Of a stretch of DNA of 64,000 nucleotides, positions 44,231 through 50,782 are shown piece by piece. The notes under the pieces are model-generated. The model made no database searches, was not told the DNA's origin, and saw only the letters and a program-made list of their open reading frames with translations. The translations under genes and the position numbers were made by a program. Source of the DNA: Trichodesmium sp002260545 (GTDB lineage Bacteria > Cyanobacteriota > Cyanobacteriia > Cyanobacteriales > Microcoleaceae); the NCBI RefSeq assembly GCF_050016015.1, contig NZ_JBNHEQ010000202.1:1-64000 (forward strand), read 5' to 3'. Every line of letters starts with the position of its first letter. Within the stretch, counting starts at the first letter, position 1.

Positions 44231-44330
44231 NNNNNNNNNNNNNNNNNNNNNNNNNNNNNNNNNNNNNNNNNNNNNNNNNNNNNNNNNNNNNNNNNNNNNN
44301 NNNNNNNNNNNNNNNNNNNNNNNNNNNNNN
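44231..44330. other. assembly gap (100 N)
   Basis: 100 N within the CTGCCTT heptamer array. Confidence 0.99.
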
Positions 44331-44358
44331 CTTTATTTTCTATTACTAATAACTCGAA

Positions 44359-44458
44359 NNNNNNNNNNNNNNNNNNNNNNNNNNNNNNNNNNNNNNNNNN
44401 NNNNNNNNNNNNNNNNNNNNNNNNNNNNNNNNNNNNNNNNNNNNNNNNNNNNNNNNNN
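44359..44458. other. assembly gap (100 N)
   Basis: 100 N within the same heptamer array, 28 bp after the previous gap. Confidence 0.99.
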
Positions 44459-44473
44459 TTCTGCCTTCTGCCT

Positions 44474-44908
44474 TTATTTTCTATTACTAATAACTCGATC
44501 TATGGAAATAGTATTCAGACTACAACCTGCTAAAAGGATGAAGAAAACTAAGCAATAAATAAGTTGAGATGATGCTGTATCCCATTCTTGAAGTAGACAA
44601 ACTCCAAACATTAACGGCATCATTAATACAAAACCTGCAATAATTGCATTCTGTGTTTGCAGCCCAATTATCATTAGGAATCCAGAAATTAATTCTACAG
44701 GAGTAACTACAGCAGCAAATGGTACAATGAGAAAGCTGGGTGTTATATCTTGAAATCTCTCTACCATTGCCTGGATAAATCCTCCCATATTTCCAATTCG
44801 GACTAAACCATGTACAAAGAAGTTGATTCCGAATACTATTCTTAATAATGTATAAGCTAAAGTTACATCTTGGCGTTTAAGAAAAATTGGAGTTTCAAGA
44901 TTATTCAT
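44474..44908 (-). CDS. DoxX-like membrane protein
   Basis: A 144-residue protein with four membrane helices: LLRIVFGINFFVHGLVRIGNM, the second after a short amphipathic segment (VVTPVELISGFLMIIGLQT), then two more. This matches the small DoxX/DUF417-like family found with oxidoreductases. Members are proposed to help quinone- or thiol-linked electron transfer at the membrane, but the function is not settled. The flavoprotein gene at 45113 lies upstream on the same strand, 204 bp away. Its last ~28 bp are copied twice in the downstream repeat array. Confidence 0.78.
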   Translation of the reverse strand: MNNLETPIFLKRQDVTLAYTLLRIVFGINFFVHGLVRIGNMGGFIQAMVERFQDITPSFLIVPFAAVVTPVELISGFLMIIGLQTQNAIIAGFVLMMPLMFGVCLLQEWDTASSQLIYCLVFFILLAGCSLNTISIDRVISNRK

Positions 44909-45112
44909 TCTATTATTCCTATATTCCTATGAAATTTGTATCTACAAATATTGAGATTTTACTATTAGGTATAGCTTTAAATTTAGCAGAATACTTATGA
45001 TTAGGAATGGGCAATTAATAATTTGAGAATTTAGAATTAAAAATATGGTTAATTTGTTAATTTATTAATTTAATAATTCTGAATTCTGAATTCTGCATTC
45101 TAAATTCTAAAT

Positions 45113-46576
45113 TTATAACGAACGTCGCCAATGAAATAAATTTTCTACCCAATCTTTTACTATTTGATTTTTATCACCTTTTTGTTTTAACCATGCTATT
45201 GCTGTTTGACCATTAATTTCTGATATAGTCGGCCAAATATGAGGTAATTCAGCGATCGCTTCTATTTTTATTCCTTGACTAATAGCTAATGCCATAATAT
45301 GAATTATCTCACTTGCTTGATTTCCTACTATTGAAACGCCTAAAATTTTCCCATTGCGATGACCGACAATTTTACAAAATCCTGTTGTTTTACTTAACAT
45401 TTGTGCCCGATCGAGATTTTTAAAGTTTTGCCGAAAAACTAATACATTCTCTCCATAACGTTGTCTAGCTTGTTGTTCAGTTAAACCAACTCTTGCTAAT
45501 TGTGGTTCTGAAAATATTGCCCAAGGAATACCACTATAATTAACCGAAAAAATAGGCAAGTATAAAATATTTTTTATGGCTATTCGAGCTTCATAATTAC
45601 CAATATTAGGAAATGAATATCCACCTATTAAATCTCCACAACCATAAATTTGGGAATTAGTTGTTTGCAGCTTTTTATTTAATAACAATTTATGATTATT
45701 AAACTTTACTCCTACTGCTTCTAAGTTTAAAGTTTGTAGATTTGGTTTATTACCTGCTGCCAAGAGAATTTCATCTATTTCTATAGCTTCGTTTCCTACT
45801 AAAATCCATTTTTTATTGTCTATTTTTCTGACTTGAGATACTTCTGTTTGAGTTAATATTCTAATACCTTCCGCTTCTAACTGAGCTTGAACTAAAAATG
45901 CTGCTTCTGAATCTTCTTTACCTAAAATATGAGAACTTTTGACTACTATAATTACTTTAGTTCCCAACCTAGAAAAACTTTGTGCTATTTCTATTCCACT
46001 AGGGTCGCCACCAATAACAGCTAAACTATCAGGAAGTTTTGAGAGTTCTTGAATTTTTTGGGGAGTAATAAATTCAGTGGTTGTTAATCCTGGAATTGCT
46101 GGTATTATAGGCTGAGATGGATTAGCTAATAAATATTTGCGTGAACGTAAATGTCTTCCTTTTACTGCAAAAGCTAGGTGAGGGCGATCAACAAATTTTC
46201 CCTCACCAAAAATTACGTCTATTCCTAAAGTTGCTAAAACTGCAGGTTCATATTTTGCTAATTGATTATTAACTACATAATTAGCATACTTTTGTGCTTC
46301 TTCAAACTTAACCGAAATTTCTCCTGAATCATCACTTCCTTGATAAATACCAAACTGTTGTTTGTGGTGTATCTGTTCGACAAAATTCGCTATTTGACTG
46401 ATAATTTTGTTTTGATGAAATCCTTGAGTATTGTCAAAAATAGCGGAGTTAGTTGTATTTCTTTTTGTGTGAGGAGGTTGTATGAGAGCAACACGACCTT
46501 GAAGTTTTGTTGCGGTAATAGCAGCATAAATACTTGTTATTGTTCCACCTATAATTACTACATCATAGTCAAGCAT
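45113..46576 (-). CDS. FAD-dependent pyridine nucleotide-disulfide oxidoreductase-like protein lacking redox cysteines
   Basis: A 487-residue flavoprotein with the fold of mercuric reductase/dihydrolipoamide dehydrogenase: FAD-binding start DVVIIGGTITSIYAA, NAD-binding AVIGGDPSGIEIAQSFSRLG, second FAD motif IYGCGDLIGGYSFPNIG, and a complete dimerisation domain. The active-site CxxxxC, expected near residue 42-50 after the first helix, is missing: the region reads LIQPPHTKRNTTNSAIFDN without cysteine. The family's C-terminal His-x4-Glu region is represented by LPHIWPTISE. It should bind FAD and NAD(P)H but not do disulfide chemistry, so an NADH:quinone or other acceptor role is more likely. 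The nearby DoxX-like gene supports membrane redox. Confidence 0.85.
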   Translation of the reverse strand: MLDYDVVIIGGTITSIYAAITATKLQGRVALIQPPHTKRNTTNSAIFDNTQGFHQNKIISQIANFVEQIHHKQQFGIYQGSDDSGEISVKFEEAQKYANYVVNNQLAKYEPAVLATLGIDVIFGEGKFVDRPHLAFAVKGRHLRSRKYLLANPSQPIIPAIPGLTTTEFITPQKIQELSKLPDSLAVIGGDPSGIEIAQSFSRLGTKVIIVVKSSHILGKEDSEAAFLVQAQLEAEGIRILTQTEVSQVRKIDNKKWILVGNEAIEIDEILLAAGNKPNLQTLNLEAVGVKFNNHKLLLNKKLQTTNSQIYGCGDLIGGYSFPNIGNYEARIAIKNILYLPIFSVNYSGIPWAIFSEPQLARVGLTEQQARQRYGENVLVFRQNFKNLDRAQMLSKTTGFCKIVGHRNGKILGVSIVGNQASEIIHIMALAISQGIKIEAIAELPHIWPTISEINGQTAIAWLKQKGDKNQIVKDWVENLFHWRRSL

Positions 46577-47201
46577 AGTTCATAAAAATATTGTCATAAT
46601 TAATAATGGATAATGAATAATGAATAATTGATAATTGATAATGAATAATTACCTCTGGTTAAAACTGTACTTAATTAAATCAAGTACGGAAATCTTATTA
46701 ATTGATAATGGATAGTGGATAATGAAAATTATCTCTAAGTTAAGGCTTGCTGATTAAATATAAAAACCTTTATCTGTAGATGTTTTAGCTTTTTTTCAGT
46801 CGAAAAAATTGCAAGCTTTTAGGTCGCTCAGGTTCAAAAAATTAGCATTTTAGGCAGATAAAGGCAGAAAAATCAAGGGAATATTCTTCCTCCTACCTCC
46901 TCTATAATTCCCCTAACTCCTGACTCCTGACTCCTCCCCTTACTACAAGACTTTTTCGGTTTGGAGACCGAACCCCTACTATGTAGATAAGGACAGAAAA
47001 ATCACTCTTACCGAATAATTAAGGTTTAAAGCCTCTCATGATTAAGGAGAAACAATGAATTTACTTTCCTTTTATTCAATCCAATCCGTTTTAGGGAGAG
47101 GTAATTATCAATTATTGAAAATTCTTCCTCCTACCTCTCCTATAATTCCCGTTTATTCTGTAAGGGCGAATGGCCAGCAAGCCCCTACGACTCCTGACTC
47201 C
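46577..47201. other. intergenic with dispersed repeats
   Basis: ATAATTG repeats (46600-46650), a partial GGTTAAAACT-type repeat (about 46648-46692) and the second copy of the TTACCGAATAATTAAGG repeat (47008-47115; first copy at 23053). No gene. Confidence 0.6.
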
Positions 47202-48263
47202 TCAATTCAAAATTTCTGCTAAAGCATCAATTAACTTTTGATTCTCTTGTTGGGTACGGACAGCGACTCGAAAATAGCGATCGCCCAATTCTGGAAAACT
47301 CAAACAATCTCTAATCAAAATTTTATGTTGTTTGAGTAATTTTATCTGTAGCTGGTCAACGGATGTTTGAGAGTGGACTAATAAAAAGTTGGCTGCACCT
47401 GGATATGGTTGTAAACCCGGTAACTCCCTTAAACCTTGGAATAGTTGAGGACGAGCATCTGCTAACCAATCCCAAGTTTCCTGTTGAAATGCTTGGTCTT
47501 GAAGAACTCCTTGAGCCGCAGCTATGGCCAAGGTATTTACAGGCCAAGGGTCTCGCCATTTTTGCCATTTTTGGAGGCGTTCAGGATGAGAAATTACATA
47601 ACCTAATCTTAATCCCGGTAAACTATAGAATTTAGTCAGAGAGCGTAAAATAACCAAATTCTCAAATTTTGTCACCAGTGGTACTAAGCTTTGAAGTTGG
47701 GGTGGTGGTAAGAAGTCCATAAATGCTTCATCTACCACTACCAAACCAAACTGTTCCAAATAAGGGACTATTGTTTCTAGCTCCATCAACATTCCCGTGG
47801 GATTGTGAGGATTATTGAGCAGCAGTCCTTTGTTTGTATCAGCTTCTATTTCCAACTGCTCTAATTTCCATTCCCCTATTGTTAGAGGAAATTCAACTAC
47901 ATTAGCTGTAAAAGTTTGCAGAGCGCGTCGATAGTCACCAAAAGCAGGCGCTACTAAATAAATTTTTTCCAGCTTTGACAATTCTAGAGCTGCCCAAGTT
48001 AATAATTCGGCTGCACCATTGCCAGGCAAAATCCACTCTGGAGTAAGAGGAGGATGACTCAGACTAAGAGCTTTCTTTAACTCCTGATAATTAGGGTCTG
48101 GGTAAGCTCTAAGTTGGCTGATATTAGTTTGAATAGCATGGATGGCCGAATCAGGCGGCCCCAGAGGATTAATACTGGCTGAGAAATCCAGAATAGCAGA
48201 TATTGGACAACCTGCCACTGTGGCTGCCCAAGCTAAATTTCCTCCGTGTACTGGTTTGGTCAA
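47202..48263 (-). CDS. cobD: threonine-phosphate decarboxylase (cobalamin side chain)
   Basis: A 353-residue fold-type I PLP enzyme of the histidinol-phosphate aminotransferase superfamily. PVHGGNLAWAATVAG and DFSASINPLGPP at the N terminus are specific for CobD, which makes (R)-1-amino-2-propanol phosphate from threonine phosphate for the cobamide nucleotide loop. The PLP lysine is Lys211 (SLTKFYSLPGLRLGY); LLNNPHNPTG and VVDEAFMDF hold the other cofactor contacts. The start is a TTG at 48263, chosen because it gives the family N terminus. hup ends 13 bp upstream on the same strand, so the two may be cotranscribed. No other cobalamin gene is in the window. Confidence 0.9.
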   Translation of the reverse strand: MTKPVHGGNLAWAATVAGCPISAILDFSASINPLGPPDSAIHAIQTNISQLRAYPDPNYQELKKALSLSHPPLTPEWILPGNGAAELLTWAALELSKLEKIYLVAPAFGDYRRALQTFTANVVEFPLTIGEWKLEQLEIEADTNKGLLLNNPHNPTGMLMELETIVPYLEQFGLVVVDEAFMDFLPPPQLQSLVPLVTKFENLVILRSLTKFYSLPGLRLGYVISHPERLQKWQKWRDPWPVNTLAIAAAQGVLQDQAFQQETWDWLADARPQLFQGLRELPGLQPYPGAANFLLVHSQTSVDQLQIKLLKQHKILIRDCLSFPELGDRYFRVAVRTQQENQKLIDALAEILN

Positions 48264-48276
48264 AGCTGGATTATAT

Positions 48277-48564
48277 TTATTTACCGTTCCTTTCGGCGAC
48301 TAACTCTTTGAAAGATTTACCCGCAGAAAAGGCTGGTACTGTAGTTTCAGGTATTTCCATTTTGTCACCTGTTTTGGGATTACGTCCTTCTCGGGCTTTG
48401 CGTTCTCTTGATTCAAATGAACCAAAACCAACTAGGGTAACTTTATCCCCTTCGGCCACCGCATCCATGATAGCTTCTAGGGCTGCACTTAGTACAGCAT
48501 CGGCTTGTTTTTTAGTGACTTCAGCTTTTTTGGCAATTGCGTCTACTAATTCACCTTTGTTCAT
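48277..48564 (-). CDS. hup: HU-type DNA-binding protein
   Basis: A 95-residue histone-like protein: MNKGELVDAIAKKAEVTKKQAD, the core VTLVGFGSFESRERKAREGRNPKTG and the DNA-bending arm with the intercalating-proline region ETTVPAFSAGKSFKELV. It forms dimers that bend and compact DNA. AAGGAG (48569-48574 region) is a strong ribosome site and a perfect TATAAT lies 33 bp upstream (see promoter). Immediately behind this promoter, in the opposite direction, begins the tandem array at 49.0-50.7 kb. Confidence 0.95.
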   Translation of the reverse strand: MNKGELVDAIAKKAEVTKKQADAVLSAALEAIMDAVAEGDKVTLVGFGSFESRERKAREGRNPKTGDKMEIPETTVPAFSAGKSFKELVAERNGK

Positions 48565-48596
48565 TGAAATACTCCTTTTTTATTTGGACGAAACAT

Positions 48597-48602
48597 TATA
48601 GT
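48597..48602 (-). promoter_or_regulatory. -10 box of the hup promoter
   Basis: TATAAT on the minus strand, 33 bp before the hup ATG, followed by a short leader with the AAGGAG site. No convincing -35 hexamer: ACTGGT lies 17 bp upstream. Confidence 0.6.
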
Positions 48603-49016
48603 AGGGTTTAGTTAGTAACCAGTAAATCTTAAGTTCAAGTCAGCAAAGTTTTGGGGTCTTGTTAGTAGGTTTTTCAGTTACTGGGCTTTTTGCTGTTAAC
48701 TGTACCTTTTTATAATTCTTACCAAAACCTCAAACCTTTTGACTGATAATGTTTTCCCAGATTCTCTGGCATATCATAAGTGGCTGTCTTAGGCAAAACT
48801 TGATATTTTTTTTGCTGAAAACCCCATATAATCTAGCTTTCACTGGTTTATTCTAATCTCTGATTGGGTAATATGGAGCGGTAAAACCTTTAATTTATGT
48901 AGATTTCAAGACTTCTTTAACTTTTATTCATTTTTTTGGCCCAAAAACACTCTTCTAGGTTCATTAAGGGACTCTTTTTCTATATTAGAAATATCTCTCC
49001 ATAGATATTGAGCCAT
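48603..49016. other. intergenic between hup and the tandem array
   Basis: AT-rich, without gene or clear hairpin. The copy of the array palindrome at 49017 is not preceded by a TATAAT at the standard distance, so the array proper starts after it. Confidence 0.5.
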
Positions 49017-49120
49017 AACTAGATCGATCTAGTTTTTCTGGCATTTCCTATATCATTGTGTGAAGCACTCGAAGGTGAGGATTTTTGATTCTGATTTTTT
49101 CCCTAGTCTATAATTAAACA

Positions 49121-49190
49121 GGAAATTTAGTTGGTTCGTTGCACCTGGTTTTCACCGGATGGTAACTCTAACTAGATCGATCTAGTTTTT
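49121..49190 (+). ncRNA. putative small RNA, array unit 1
   Basis: Predicted from TATAAT at 49109-49114 (TTGATT 18 bp upstream) to the palindrome 49170-49187 with T-run to 49190. About 70 nt. An inner stem CTGGT/ACCGG is present. Confidence 0.5.
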
Positions 49191-49272
49191 CTGAGGGGTA
49201 AAATATCATTGTCTGAAGCATTCGAAGGTGAGGATTTTGGAGTCTGATTTTTACCTCATCTATAATTAAACA

Positions 49273-49342
49273 TGAAAATTAGTTGGTTCGTTGCGCCTGG
49301 TTTCCACCAGATAGTAGCTCTAACTAGATCGATCTAGTTTTT
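49273..49342 (+). ncRNA. putative small RNA, array unit 2
   Basis: TATAAT at 49261-49266, palindrome 49322-49339, T-run to 49342. The inner stem is CTGGT/ACCAG: the U-G pair of unit 1 becomes U-A, so pairing is kept. Confidence 0.5.
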
Positions 49343-49424
49343 CTGGCATTTCCTATATCATTGTGTGAAGCACTCGAAGGTGAGGATTTTGGAGTCTGAG
49401 TTTTGCCTCATCTATAATCAAAAA

Positions 49425-49493
49425 AGGAAATTAGTTGATTCGTTGCGCCTGGTTTTCACCGGATGGTAGCTCTAACTAGATCGTTTGAGTTTT
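49425..49493 (+). ncRNA. putative small RNA, array unit 3
   Basis: TATAAT at 49413-49418. The terminator half-site is changed to AACTAGATCGTTTGAGTT (49474-49491), which still pairs except for one A-G mismatch. Only four T follow. Confidence 0.42.
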
Positions 49494-49577
49494 GATGGTG
49501 GGGTGAAATATCATTCTGTGAAGCACTCGCAAGTCAGGATTTTTGAGTCGTATTTTTGGCTAGTCTATAATCAAAAA

Positions 49578-49649
49578 AGGAAATTAGTTGATTCGTTGAG
49601 TCTGGTTTCCGTCAGATAGTAGCTCTAACTAGATCGTTTGAGTTTTTTT
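49578..49649 (+). ncRNA. putative small RNA, array unit 4
   Basis: TTGAGT, 17 bp, TATAAT at 49566-49571. Same variant terminator as unit 3 at 49627, with seven T. Confidence 0.47.
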
Positions 49650-49725
49650 GAGAAATATCATCTTGTGAAGCACTCGCAAGTCAATATTTTTGAGTCGGAT
49701 GTTTTGGCTAATCTATAATCAAAAA

Positions 49726-49795
49726 AGGAAATTAGTTGATTCATTGAGCCTAGTTTTCACCGGATGGTAGCTCTAACTAGATCGATCTAGTTTTT
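49726..49795 (+). ncRNA. putative small RNA, array unit 5
   Basis: TTGAGT, 18 bp, TATAAT at 49714-49719; standard palindrome at 49775-49792, T-run to 49795. Confidence 0.5.
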
Positions 49796-49878
49796 CTGGC
49801 ATTTCCCATATCATTGTGTGAAGCACTCGAAGATGAGGATTTTGGAGTCTGATTTTTTGCCTAATCTATCATTAAACA

Positions 49879-49948
49879 TGAAAATTAGTTGGTTCGTTGA
49901 GTCTAGTTTTCACCGGATGGTAGCTCTAACTAGATCGATCTAGTTTTT
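49879..49948 (+). ncRNA. putative small RNA, array unit 6
   Basis: The -10 box is TATCAT at 49867-49872, palindrome at 49928-49945. Probably weaker than the TATAAT units. Confidence 0.42.
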
Positions 49949-50030
49949 CTGGCATTTCCTATATCATTGTGTGAAGCACTCCAAAATCCTCACCTTGGAG
50001 TCTGATTTTTTGCTCATCTATCATTAAACA

Positions 50031-50100
50031 GGAAATTTAGTTGGTTCGTTGCGCCTGGTTTTCACCGGATGGTAGCTCTAACTAGATCGATCTAGTTTTT
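50031..50100 (+). ncRNA. putative small RNA, array unit 7
   Basis: TATCAT at 50019-50024, palindrome at 50080-50097. Its upstream part contains a small inverted segment (49982-49996). Confidence 0.42.
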
Positions 50101-50181
50101 CTGAGGGGGAAATATCATTCTGTGAAGCACTCGCAAGTCAGGATTTTTGAGTCTGACTATTTGCTAATCTATAATCAAAAA

Positions 50182-50251
50182 AGGAAATTAGTTGATTCGT
50201 TGAGTTTGGTTTTCCCCAGATAGTAACTCAAACTAGATCGATCTAGTTTTT
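50182..50251 (+). ncRNA. putative small RNA, array unit 8
   Basis: TTGAGT, 17 bp, TATAAT at 50170-50175; palindrome 50231-50248. Confidence 0.5.
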
Positions 50252-50285
50252 CTGAGGGGGAAATATCATTCTGTGAAGCACTCGC

Positions 50286-50385
50286 NNNNNNNNNNNNNNN
50301 NNNNNNNNNNNNNNNNNNNNNNNNNNNNNNNNNNNNNNNNNNNNNNNNNNNNNNNNNNNNNNNNNNNNNNNNNNNNNNNNNNNNN
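50286..50385. other. assembly gap (100 N)
   Basis: 100 N inside the array. The number of missing units is unknown. Confidence 0.99.
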
Positions 50386-50635
50386 CAAACTAGATCGATC
50401 TAGTTTTTCTGAGGGGGAAATATCATTCTGTGAAGCACTCCACTCCCTAGTCAAAATTTTTGAGTCGGATTTTTTGGCTAATCTCAAAAAAGGAAAAAGG
50501 AAATTAGTTGATTCATTGAGCCTGGTTTTCTCGGATAGTAGCTAAAACTAGATCGATCTAGTTTTTCTGGCACTTTAAATATCATTCTGTAAAGCACTAT
50601 AAAGTTCTGACTATTTGCTAATCTATAATCAAAAA

Positions 50636-50704
50636 AGGAAATTAGTTGATTAGTTGAGCCTGGTTTTCTCGGATAGTCACTAAAACTAGATCGATCTAGT
50701 TTTT
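50636..50704 (+). ncRNA. putative small RNA, array unit 11 (last)
   Basis: TATAAT at 50624-50629 and palindrome 50684-50701, here extended to AAAACTAGATCGATCTAGTTTT, so it could stop transcription from both the array (+) and pilQ (-). The -35 region is degraded (AAAGTT). Confidence 0.45.
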
Positions 50705-50782
50705 CAATAATCAACGGAAGTGGGATGGTTCAAAGTGATAAATTATATACCATCCCTGACATTTAACTTTTAACTTTTAATT

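Larger units (their letters stand above)
43914..44473. repeat. CTGCCTT heptamer array with two gaps and copies of the DoxX gene end
   Basis: CTGCCTT 7-mers run from about 44172 to both N gaps and resume at 44459. The sequence TTATTTTCTATTACTAATAACTCGA, which is the 3' end of the DoxX gene, occurs at about 44100, again between the gaps (44331-44358), and in the gene itself (44474 onward). The motif is cited by position, not in full elsewhere. Confidence 0.75.
49017..50705 (+). repeat. tandem array of ~152-bp units, each with promoter-like box and terminator-like palindrome
   Basis: Twelve visible copies of the palindrome AACTAGATCGATCTAGTT (or a variant) start at 49017, 49170, 49322, 49474, 49627, 49775, 49928, 50080, 50231, 50388, 50546 and 50684; spacing is 138-158 bp. 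On the + strand each is followed by 3-7 T. In units 1-5, 8 and 11 TATAAT, and in units 6 and 7 TATCAT, lies 61 bp (60 in unit 11) before the palindrome: at 49109, 49261, 49413, 49566, 49714, 49867, 50019, 50170 and 50624. TTGAGT, TTGATT or TTGGAG lies 17-18 bp before most of these boxes. Between box and palindrome the text (GGAAATTTAGTTGGTTCGTTG, then CCTGGTTTTCACCGG) is well conserved. Unit 9 is cut by the gap and unit 10 has lost its box. Confidence 0.85.

Noticed and set aside
49017..50705. CRISPR array
   Set aside because: Units of ~152 bp are conserved over their whole length, with no short repeats separated by unique spacers, and no cas genes are nearby.
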